From the NCBI GenBank assembly GCA_045576295.1, contig JAZNGF010000024.1, positions 1 through 5,519 on the forward strand: 5,519 bases of DNA, written 5' to 3'. The notes below the pieces were generated by a model. The model saw only the letters and a list, made by a program, of their open reading frames with translations, did no database searches and was not told where the DNA came from. This DNA comes from CAVALG01 sp045576295 (GTDB lineage Bacteria; Bacillota; Clostridia; Oscillospirales; Acutalibacteraceae). Position numbers and translations under genes: made by a program. The stretch's first letter is position 1. Every line of letters starts with the position of its first letter. Of this stretch, positions 1 to 5,150 are shown piece by piece.

Positions 1-653
1 GTTTTTAAAATTGTGGGCAGGGCTTCGGGTGTGTGCTCGGCATCGTTATGGCATAATATAATCGAGCCGTTTTTAGTTTTTTCTATAACCCTGTTTGCAA
101 TGCTTTCGGCCGTTGCATTCTCCTTCCAGTCGAGAGAATCAACCGACCATTGTATGCAAAACATATCAATGCTTTCGGTGGCGGTTATTACACTATTATT
201 ATAGTCGCCATATGGGGGGCGGAAAAGGGTCGGCGTGCGCCCTGTTATTTTGGCTATTTTTTCGTTGCAGGTTTTAAGCTCCGAAACCATGCCTTCGCTT
301 GAAAGATTTGTCATATGCGGGTGGGTTGCCGAGTGGTTTTCAATTCTGTGCCCTGCATCGCTCAGCGCCTTCACTTCATCGGGGTATTTATCAACCCATT
401 CGCCAACCACAAAAAAGGTTGCAGGAACATTATATTCGCCCAAAATTTTAATTAGCGTTTCGGTGTCATCGGCTCCCCAGGCGGCATCGAATGATATTGC
501 TATCTTTTTCTCATCGGTTTCAACTCCATATATTGGAAGCTTTCGTTCACTGCCTGCAAGGGCGCTGATTCCGATTGTTGCCGAAACAAAAACTGCCGCT
601 GCGATTATATAGGCGGCTATTACCTGCCGTTTGGTTATAATTAAACATTTCAC
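1..653 (-). CDS. Polysaccharide deacetylase, PdaB-like sporulation type (partial, C-terminus beyond window)
   Basis: This is a carbohydrate esterase family 4 (NodB-type) deacetylase, expected to remove N-acetyl groups from peptidoglycan sugars outside the membrane, probably in spore formation. The visible 217 residues begin with a short basic segment and a hydrophobic stretch at about 11-33 (signal peptide or anchor). The NodB domain starts near residue 48. FDAAWG (55-60) is followed by Asp62-Asp63. The metal-binding HSATH has His107 and His111, RPPYGDYN spans 145-152, DSLDW spans 172-176, and ILCHN contains His202. The FDxxWG form, in place of the usual TFDDG, resembles PdaB/YbaN and many clostridial sporulation deacetylases. 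GTG at 653 is chosen because GGGGA lies about 7 nt upstream; the nearby ATGs are out of frame. It is divergent from dapA and has a sigma-E-like promoter. The family call is firm; the sporulation role is inferred. Confidence 0.93.
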   Translation of the reverse strand, partial: MKCLIITKRQVIAAYIIAAAVFVSATIGISALAGSERKLPIYGVETDEKKIAISFDAAWGADDTETLIKILGEYNVPATFFVVGEWVDKYPDEVKALSDAGHRIENHSATHPHMTNLSSEGMVSELKTCNEKIAKITGRTPTLFRPPYGDYNNSVITATESIDMFCIQWSVDSLDWKENATAESIANRVIEKTKNGSIILCHNDAEHTPEALPTILK

Positions 654-730
654 AAAAATTCCCCATTTCGCAAATTAGTGCGGCAAGCTTTTGCCCTTCG
701 AGGCTTAAAACCGCCGCCTGCATCCGTTTA

Positions 731-758
731 ATTGTATGAGGGTGAATTTGTCCTATAT
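731..758 (-). promoter_or_regulatory. Candidate sigma-E (mother-cell) promoter for the deacetylase
   Basis: Read on the minus strand, ATA (758-756) is followed by a 17-bp spacer and CATACAAT (738-731). This fits the ATA-N16-18-CATACAAT pattern of Bacillus sigma-E promoters. Transcription would begin about 70 nt upstream of the GTG start. From memory, pdaB of B. subtilis is in the sigma-E regulon, which fits. The -35 part is only three bases, so the -10 carries most of the weight. I see no good sigma-A promoter for this gene. Confidence 0.5.
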
Positions 759-819
759 TAATTTATTTTGCAATTTTCACAAATTTTCTGCGCGCGGTTA
801 AAACAGCGCCAAAAAGTGC

Positions 820-849
820 TTGACAGCGGCGCATTCTGCGTGTTAATAT
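820..849 (+). promoter_or_regulatory. Sigma-A promoter of the dapA-lysA operon
   Basis: A perfect -35 TTGACA (820-825) lies 18 bp before TAATAT (844-849, four of six consensus bases). TG at 841-842 gives an extended -10. The predicted start, near 856, is just before the first strand of riboswitch stem P1 at 862, so the whole aptamer would be transcribed. TATAAA at 847-852 is a less likely -10 because its spacer would be 21 bp. Confidence 0.75.
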
Positions 850-861
850 AAATGCAAACAG

Positions 862-1030
862 TAATAGAGGCGCAGTTCATTATTAGTAACCGCATATTTT
901 GGGGCGCGCAGGCCCAACGCGGCGAAAGGAATGGCTGCCGAAGGGCGTGCTCGCTGCGTTTTGGGTGCGTGCCTGGTCGCGCGGAATAACATCCGCCCGA
1001 CTGTCGCATATATTTGCGGAGGGCTATTGA
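862..1030 (+). promoter_or_regulatory. Lysine riboswitch (L box) aptamer
   Basis: The sequence carries the conserved L-box blocks in order: AGAGGCGC (866-873) followed by AGTA (885-888); GCGAAAGGA (922-930) and GCCGAAGG (937-944) in the central arms; and the 3' block with ACTGTC (1000-1005) and GGAGGGCTATTGA (1018-1030). Stem P1 pairs TAATAG (862-867) with CTATTG (1024-1029). A hairpin CGCA/TGCG (1006-1009/1015-1018) fits P5. It resembles the B. subtilis lysC leader and sits directly upstream of lysine pathway genes. Lysine binding should stabilise P1 and repress the operon. Outer limits are accurate to a few bases. Confidence 0.93.
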
Positions 1031-1073
1031 TATATAGGTGCTAAGGGGAACTTTTGCACCACTAACGGTAGCC
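1022..1073 (+). promoter_or_regulatory. Predicted antiterminator of the lysine riboswitch
   Basis: GGCTATTG (1022-1029), which includes the 3' strand of P1, can pair with CGGTAGCC (1066-1073): six Watson-Crick and two G-U pairs. CGGTAGCC also holds the first bases of the terminator stem, so this pairing excludes both P1 and the terminator. The loop between them contains its own hairpin, GGTGC (1037-1041) with GCACC (1056-1060). This is the expected lysine-free, gene-on form; it comes from pairing by eye, not from a folding calculation. Confidence 0.65.
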
Positions 1074-1100
1074 GATTTAATAATCGGCTTATTTTTATTT
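1070..1100 (+). terminator. Riboswitch-controlled intrinsic terminator upstream of dapA
   Basis: An 8-bp stem, 1070-1077 with 1082-1089 (GCCGATT/AATCGGC plus a closing A-T), has a TAAT loop and a U-rich tail, TTATTTTTATTT, to 1100. It ends 43 bp before the dapA start and follows the lysine aptamer. It should form when lysine is bound and stop transcription before dapA. Confidence 0.88.
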
Positions 1101-1143
1101 ATCAAGGCAACTGTTTAAAAGTTTACAGATTGGAGTAGATTTT

Positions 1144-2034
1144 ATGAGCAAGAAAATAGTTTTTAAAGGAACAGCCACAGCGCTTATCACCCCAACTAAT
1201 GAAGCGGGCGTTGACGTTAGCAAGCTCGGCGCACTTATCGACAACCAGATCGAGCGCGGAATCGACGCACTTGTTATCTGCGGAACCACAGGCGAATCTT
1301 CAACACTCAACGACGACGAGCATATCGGCGTTATCGATTTTGCAGTTCAGCATGTAGAGGGCCGCGTTCCCGTTATTGCGGGCGTTGGCAGCAACGATTC
1401 AGCCCACGGGCTCCATTTAGCGCGCGAGGCCTGCGCAGCAGGCGCCGATGCGCTTTTGGTTGTAACACCTTATTACAACAAAACATCGCAAAAGGGCCTT
1501 ATCAAACTTTATAACGATGTTGCCGATGTAAGCACAAAGCCAATCATTCTTTACAACGTTCCGTCGAGAACCGGGCTTAACATTGAGCCTACAACATATG
1601 CCGAACTTGCAAAGCACGAAAACATTGTTGCTTTTAAAGAGGCTAACGGCAACCTTGGCAAAATTGTTGAAACAATGGCGCTCGTAGGCGACAATTTAAC
1701 CCTTTATTCAGGTAACGACGACCAGGTTCTGCCGCTTCTTGCTCTTGGTGGTTTAGGCGTTATTTCGGTTGCATCGAACATTATGCCCGAAAAAACCTGC
1801 GAAATTTACCGCAAGTATGCCGCAGGCGACGTTAAGGGTGCAGCAGCTGTTCAGTTTGAACTTCATAAGTTAATTTCAGCAATATTCTCTGATGTTAACC
1901 CAATCCCGATAAAGGCCGCAATGGCGGCTGTGGGCTTCTGCGAAAATTATCTTCGCGGCCCGCTTGTTCCAATGGAGGGTGAAGCACTTGAAAAACTTTA
2001 TTCGGTTATGCGCGAATATGGTTTTAACGTGTAA
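1144..2034 (+). CDS. dapA: 4-hydroxy-tetrahydrodipicolinate synthase
   Basis: This cytoplasmic enzyme condenses pyruvate with aspartate semialdehyde, the first committed step towards diaminopimelate, lysine and, in spore formers, dipicolinate. The 296 residues match the usual family length and form one (beta/alpha)8 barrel. Landmarks are GTTGE at 47-51 (Thr48, Thr49), Tyr111 in TPYYN, Tyr137 and Arg142 in YNVPSRTG, and the Schiff-base Lys165 in FKEAN. These correspond to E. coli Thr44, Thr45, Tyr107, Tyr133, Arg138 and Lys161, with a constant offset of four. ATG at 1144 has GGAG at 1132-1135, 8 nt upstream. It is the first gene of an operon with lysA under the lysine riboswitch. Positions equivalent to the E. 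coli lysine feedback site are only partly kept (see findings). Confidence 0.98.
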   Translation: MSKKIVFKGTATALITPTNEAGVDVSKLGALIDNQIERGIDALVICGTTGESSTLNDDEHIGVIDFAVQHVEGRVPVIAGVGSNDSAHGLHLAREACAAGADALLVVTPYYNKTSQKGLIKLYNDVADVSTKPIILYNVPSRTGLNIEPTTYAELAKHENIVAFKEANGNLGKIVETMALVGDNLTLYSGNDDQVLPLLALGGLGVISVASNIMPEKTCEIYRKYAAGDVKGAAAVQFELHKLISAIFSDVNPIPIKAAMAAVGFCENYLRGPLVPMEGEALEKLYSVMREYGFNV

Positions 2035-2061
2035 TTTCTGCCCGCTGAAAGGATAGTTACA

Positions 2062-3360
2062 GTGTTACATTCAAATTTAAGTATTAATAAAGAAGGGCAC
2101 CTAACCGTTGCAGGGTACGACACGGTGGAACTTGCCGAAAAGTACGGCACTCCGCTTTATGTGATCGACCGCGACAAGTTAGCCGAAAACTGCGAAACCT
2201 ATGTTAACGCAATGAAAAAATATTTCGGCGAGGGCTCTTACCCCATATATGCATCAAAGTCGCTTTGTTTTACCGGCGTTTACCCTGTTTTAAACAGTTG
2301 CGGAATGGGTGCCGATGTTGTGTCGTCGGGCGAGCTTTTCACCGCCTGCCGCGCAGGCTTTCCGCTAAACAAGGTGTTCTATCACGGCAATAATAAAACC
2401 GACCAAGACATTGCCTTTGCGATGGATAAAGGGATTGGCTACTTCGTTGCCGATAACAGCGAAGAATTAGATGCCATTAACCGAATTGCGGGCGAAAAAG
2501 GAATTCGCCAAAAGGTGCTGCTTAGAATAACCCCCGGGATTGACCCGCACACCTTTAAGCAGGTTATAACAGGAAACATTGATTCAAAGTTCGGTGTTGG
2601 CTTAACAGGCGGCAAGGCGCAAGAATTCGTTAAACAAGCGCTGGGGCTTCAGAACATTGAGCTTTGCGGCTACCATTGCCACGTTGGCTCGCAGATTTTC
2701 GATGCCGCACCGTTTTTAGATGCCGTTAAAACAATGGTTGCCTTCACCGCAGAAATTCGCGATATGCTCGGTTTCGAGCCACCAATTCTCGACATTGGCG
2801 GTGGAATTGGCGTTCGCTACCTCGAGAGCGACCCTGAAATTGATATTGAAGGAATAATTGCCGAAATTGCCGAAGTATTTAAGGCCCAGTGCCAAAGGTT
2901 CTTGCTCAAACAGCCTTCGGTTATAATGGAACCGGGCAGAAGCATTGCCGCAAGCGCGGGGCTCACCCTTTATTCGGTTGGAACCGTTAAAGAAATCCCC
3001 GGCGTTAAAAATTATGTGCTGGTTGACGGCGGCATGACCGATAACCCGCGTTACGCGCTTTACGGCTCGCCCTATACTGTTTTGCTTGCAAACAAGGCAA
3101 ACAGTGCTGCCGATTACCCCTGCACACTGGCAGGCAGATGCTGCGAAAGCGGCGATATACTGCAAGAAAACATTATGTTGCCAAAACCTGTTCGCGGTGA
3201 TATATGCGCCGTGCTTGTAACGGGGGCATATAACTACTCAATGTCGTCTCACTATAACCGTATGCTCACCCCTGCAGTGCTCACTGTTGGAAAAGGCGGC
3301 GAAAAAATCGCTGTTCGGCGCGAAACTTTCGAAGATCTTTGCCGTTTCGACGAGCTTTAG
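2062..3360 (+). CDS. lysA: Diaminopimelate decarboxylase
   Basis: This PLP-dependent fold-III decarboxylase converts meso-diaminopimelate to L-lysine and CO2 in the cytoplasm, the last step of the pathway. Its 432 residues are normal for the family. The N-terminal barrel has the PLP lysine Lys66 in YASKS, HVGSQ at 207-211, the phosphate-binding DIGGGIG at 244-250 and EPGRS at 290-294. The C-terminal beta domain has CESGD at 361-365 (catalytic Cys361, contributed across the dimer interface) and GAYNYSM from 388. The start is GTG at 2062: GGA at 2051-2053 lies 8 nt upstream, and the translation opens with a normal LysA N-terminus. The gene is 27 bp downstream of dapA with no promoter or terminator between, so it should be co-transcribed and share the riboswitch. 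Confidence 0.98.
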   Translation: MLHSNLSINKEGHLTVAGYDTVELAEKYGTPLYVIDRDKLAENCETYVNAMKKYFGEGSYPIYASKSLCFTGVYPVLNSCGMGADVVSSGELFTACRAGFPLNKVFYHGNNKTDQDIAFAMDKGIGYFVADNSEELDAINRIAGEKGIRQKVLLRITPGIDPHTFKQVITGNIDSKFGVGLTGGKAQEFVKQALGLQNIELCGYHCHVGSQIFDAAPFLDAVKTMVAFTAEIRDMLGFEPPILDIGGGIGVRYLESDPEIDIEGIIAEIAEVFKAQCQRFLLKQPSVIMEPGRSIAASAGLTLYSVGTVKEIPGVKNYVLVDGGMTDNPRYALYGSPYTVLLANKANSAADYPCTLAGRCCESGDILQENIMLPKPVRGDICAVLVTGAYNYSMSSHYNRMLTPAVLTVGKGGEKIAVRRETFEDLCRFDEL

Positions 3361-3394
3361 TATTGCGAAATTTAAAGAGAATTTAGGTTTTTAC

Positions 3395-3425
3395 AGCCCG
3401 TGTGTTTGAACGCACGGGCTAATTT
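3395..3425 (+). terminator. Stem-loop after lysA, probable operon terminator
   Basis: AGCCCGTGTG (3395-3404) pairs with CGCACGGGCT (3411-3420) across a 6-nt loop: ten pairs, one of them G-U. The tail, AATTTAATGTT, is only moderately T-rich, so termination may be incomplete. It begins 35 bp after the lysA stop and precedes a separate promoter. Confidence 0.7.
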
Positions 3426-3475
3426 AATGTTAACAAAAATATGGCTAAGTTCAAAAAGGATTTCCCATTCTTCGG

Positions 3476-3522
3476 GCGGTAGAGTTTGAAGATTTTGCAT
3501 CTCTACCCTTGGTAGAAACCGC
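3476..3522. repeat. Inverted-repeat cluster (GGTAG/CTACC) upstream of the regulator promoter
   Basis: GGTAG occurs at 3478-3482 and 3511-3515, and its complement CTACC at 3503-3507. CTACC can therefore pair either leftwards (GGTAGAG 3478-3484 with CTCTACC 3501-3507) or rightwards (CTACC-CTT-GGTAG, 3503-3515). GCGGT (3476-3480) and ACCGC (3518-3522) bracket the cluster. It ends 14 bp before the -35 box of the next gene, which suits a DNA operator. It could also be a structured lysA 3' end. Function unknown. Confidence 0.35.
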
Positions 3523-3535
3523 ATAACAAAAGGGC

Positions 3536-3564
3536 TTTACAGCCGCAAAAAAATGTGTTATAAT
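3536..3564 (+). promoter_or_regulatory. Sigma-A promoter of the membrane-bound XRE regulator gene
   Basis: TTTACA (3536-3541) and a perfect TATAAT (3559-3564) are 17 bp apart. TG at 3556-3557 makes an extended -10. The predicted start near 3571 gives a leader of about 70 nt before the ATG at 3640. It is one of the two strongest promoters in the window. Confidence 0.85.
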
Positions 3565-3565
3565 G

Positions 3566-3616
3566 TTTTAAAATTAAATTTTGGGGCGCTAAAACGCTGT
3601 TTTTAATATTAAATTT
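3566..3616. repeat. Pair of 16-bp AT-rich direct repeats at the regulator transcription start
   Basis: The 16 bp at 3566-3581 recur at 3601-3616 with one mismatch; both contain ATTAAATTT. The copies are 35 bp apart start to start and separated by a short G/C-rich piece. The first begins two bases after the -10 box and covers the predicted transcription start. They could be operators for autoregulation by the XRE protein. Low sequence complexity weakens the case. Confidence 0.4.
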
Positions 3617-3639
3617 CATCTTCAAAAGGCGGTGAAAAA

Positions 3640-4236
3640 ATGGATGAACTAAAGCTAATTGTTGCTAAAAATATATCAGAACTCAGAAAAGAATCAGGGA
3701 TGACCCAGCTTAATTTAGCCGAAGCACTAAATTACTCCGATAAGGCCGTTTCAAAATGGGAACGCGGCGAATCGTTGCCCGATGTTGGCGTGCTTAAAAA
3801 TATTGCCGAGCTTTACGGCGTTACGGTTGACTACCTGCTAACAAGCGATCATTCCGAATATTTGGCTAAAAAGCGCGAATCCACGCGCCGCCAGAACCGC
3901 AACCGTTTTATTGTGGCGGCCCTTTCAACAATGCTTGTTTGGCTTGTTGGCACCGTTGTTTTTGTTAACATAAACCTTATCTTGCCCGACCTTGAGTTTA
4001 GCTGGCTTGTTTTTGTTTATTCATTTTTAATATCGCTTATAGTTATATTGGTGTTTAATTCGCTTTGGGGTAATCATCGGTTCAATTACCTTATTGTTTC
4101 GCTGCTGGTTTGGGGCGCGCTTGTGGCCATTTATCTAACAGCGTTCGATTACAACCTTTGGCTTATTTTCATCATCGGCATTCCGGCGCAGGTTATAATT
4201 TTCTTGTGGTCGAAATATAAACGCAGTTCTAAATAA
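3640..4236 (+). CDS. XRE-family helix-turn-helix regulator with four membrane segments
   Basis: The 198-residue protein begins with an XRE/Cro-type DNA-binding domain at about 6-68, with the recognisable run MTQLNLAEALNYSDKAVSKW at 21-40 and the usual ending, VDYLLTSD, at 63-70. A charged linker (about 71-89, many Arg/Lys) leads to hydrophobic segments near 90-112, 120-141, 149-168 and 172-190, so the protein should be anchored in the membrane with its DNA-binding head in the cytoplasm. Such XRE-membrane fusions are common in Firmicutes and mostly uncharacterised; the inducing signal is unknown. ATG at 3640 follows AAGGCGGTGA (3626-3635), a near-perfect ribosome binding site. It has its own promoter and is followed by a terminator that overlaps the next gene's start. 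A role in controlling the downstream permease genes is a guess from position. Confidence 0.9.
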   Translation: MDELKLIVAKNISELRKESGMTQLNLAEALNYSDKAVSKWERGESLPDVGVLKNIAELYGVTVDYLLTSDHSEYLAKKRESTRRQNRNRFIVAALSTMLVWLVGTVVFVNINLILPDLEFSWLVFVYSFLISLIVILVFNSLWGNHRFNYLIVSLLVWGALVAIYLTAFDYNLWLIFIIGIPAQVIIFLWSKYKRSSK

Positions 4237-4241
4237 CGCAT

Positions 4242-4284
4242 AAATCGCCCTTGTGTAGCAAAACTACATAAGGGTGATTTTTTT
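4242..4284 (+). terminator. Strong intrinsic terminator after the regulator, overlapping the next gene's ribosome binding site
   Basis: Positions 4242-4258 pair with 4264-4280 over all 17 positions (15 Watson-Crick, two G-U), with a CAAAA loop and a run of seven Ts (4278-4284). It starts 5 bp after the regulator stop codon. The 3' arm contains AAGGGTGA (4270-4277), the likely ribosome binding site of the permease gene, and the T run flows into its TTG start at 4283. The hairpin could thus terminate transcription, hide the ribosome site, or both. Confidence 0.88.
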
Positions 4285-4645
4285 GAAAAACAGAAAAAAC
4301 ATATGGCTTGCGCTTGGCGGTTTGGCGGTGGGGCTTGTTAACGGCATTTTCGGCGCGGGCGGCGGAATGTTGGCAGTGCCGCTGCTTAAAAAGGCAGGGG
4401 GGCTACCATGCCGAAAGGCGCATATCAACGCCATTGCGGTTGTTTTGCCAATAACGGTTGTGAGCGCGGCGTTCTACCTAATCGGCGGCAAGGTTGAACT
4501 TAGCGATGCCTATATTTACATTCCTGCAGGGCTTGCAGGGGCGCTGGCCGGCACCTTTATAATTAAAAAAATCCCCGAAAAGTGGCTTCGCCGCGCATTT
4601 GCGCTGTTTATGATTTGGGCAGGCTACCGAATGATAACAAGGTGA
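4283..4645 (+). CDS. TauE/SafE-family half-size membrane permease, first subunit
   Basis: The protein has 120 residues and hydrophobic segments near 7-35, 48-68, 76-95 and 102-117, about half of a normal TauE/SafE permease (roughly 250 residues in two repeats). The N-terminal glycine-rich stretch, GLVNGIFGAGGGMLAVPLL at 17-35, is the signature of the family, which is linked to export of sulfite, sulfoacetate and other organic anions; the substrate here cannot be told. TTG at 4283 is preferred because AAGGGTGA lies 5 nt upstream and gives the typical basic MKNRKN beginning. An in-frame GTG at 4274 would add three residues but lies inside the terminator stem without a ribosome site. The next gene, 10 bp downstream, encodes a matching half; the two probably form a heterodimer. 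Confidence 0.85.
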   Translation: MKNRKNIWLALGGLAVGLVNGIFGAGGGMLAVPLLKKAGGLPCRKAHINAIAVVLPITVVSAAFYLIGGKVELSDAYIYIPAGLAGALAGTFIIKKIPEKWLRRAFALFMIWAGYRMITR

Positions 4646-4655
4646 GGGGAACTGA

Positions 4656-5048
4656 TTGAATACGAATATGATTATTATGCTTGTGGCAGGCTTTTTATCG
4701 GGCCTTATAGGTGGAATGGGGCTTGGCGGCGGCGGAGTTTTAATAATATATCTAACCGTTTTTGCAGGGGTTGAGCAGTTGCGCGCCCAAGGGATAAATC
4801 TGCTGTTTTTCATCCCAATAGCGGTGGCGTCGTGCGCGGTTTATGCTAAAAGAAAGCAAATAGAATATAAAACGGTGCTTTTTGCTGTGCTTGGAGGAGT
4901 TTTAGGAACGCTTGGCGGCTCGCTTTTAAGCGGATACATTGGGGGCGATTTGCTTTCGAAGCTTTTTGGCGGCGGGCTTGTTGCCTTAGGGCTATACACA
5001 TTGTTTTCAAAGCAGAAAAACGGCGAAAAAGAGAATCAGAAAAACTAA
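4656..5048 (+). CDS. TauE/SafE-family half-size membrane permease, second subunit
   Basis: The protein has 130 residues with hydrophobic segments near 4-37 (probably broken at the glycines), 47-66, 73-93 and 103-118, then a hydrophilic lysine-rich tail. GLIGGMGLGGGGVLIIYL at 16-33 repeats the glycine motif of the preceding protein, so the pair looks like the two homologous halves of one TauE/SafE transporter made separately. TTG at 4656 is chosen because AGGGGA (4645-4650) ends 5 nt upstream; the next in-frame ATG, at 4668, is too far from it. The 10-bp gap implies co-transcription and possibly translational coupling. A strong stem-loop follows at once. The substrate is unknown. Confidence 0.85.
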   Translation: MNTNMIIMLVAGFLSGLIGGMGLGGGGVLIIYLTVFAGVEQLRAQGINLLFFIPIAVASCAVYAKRKQIEYKTVLFAVLGGVLGTLGGSLLSGYIGGDLLSKLFGGGLVALGLYTLFSKQKNGEKENQKN

Positions 5049-5086
5049 CCGAGGTCGGCCGACTGCAGGCGCCCTCGGTTTATTTA
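5047..5086 (+). terminator. Intrinsic terminator of the permease pair
   Basis: AACCGAGG (5047-5054) pairs perfectly with CCTCGGTT (5073-5080). A small inner stem, GCC/GGC (5058-5060/5068-5070), is possible. The tail is TTTATTT. The stem begins within the stop codon of the second permease gene. Confidence 0.82.
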
Positions 5087-5116
5087 ACGCAGCGGTAAAA
5101 ATAAGAAATTTAAGTG

Positions 5117-5145
5117 TTGACAAAGTGAGGTGCACTGTGTATAAT
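5117..5145 (+). promoter_or_regulatory. Consensus sigma-A promoter of the tRNA operon
   Basis: TTGACA (5117-5122) and TATAAT (5140-5145) match the consensus exactly with a 17-bp spacer, as expected for a highly expressed stable-RNA operon. Transcription should start near 5152, about 15 nt before the first tRNA. Confidence 0.92.
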
Positions 5146-5150
5146 AATTA

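Noticed and set aside
235..612. A 125-residue plus-strand open frame at the left end.
   Set aside because: It is antisense to the deacetylase, which has clear family motifs on the opposite strand; the same applies to the shorter plus-strand frames at 13-204 and 95-277.
862..1100. T-box leader as the explanation for the dapA upstream region.
   Set aside because: The sequence blocks match the lysine riboswitch in order, and I see no T-box-type conserved element next to the terminator.
758..1105. A 115-residue minus-strand open frame upstream of dapA.
   Set aside because: It is antisense to the lysine riboswitch and its terminator, has no ribosome site worth noting and resembles no protein family I know.
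2716..3165. A 149-residue minus-strand open frame within lysA.
   Set aside because: LysA is intact on the plus strand with all its active-site motifs; the opposite frame is a codon-usage shadow.
4194..4199. A perfect TATAAT inside the end of the regulator gene, considered as a promoter for the permease pair.
   Set aside because: No acceptable -35 box lies 16-19 bp upstream, and the bases encode part of a hydrophobic segment. Kept only as a remote possibility.
4274..4282. GTG at 4274 as the start of the first permease gene.
   Set aside because: It lies within the terminator stem with no ribosome site upstream, whereas TTG at 4283 has AAGGGTGA at the right distance and gives a typical N-terminus.
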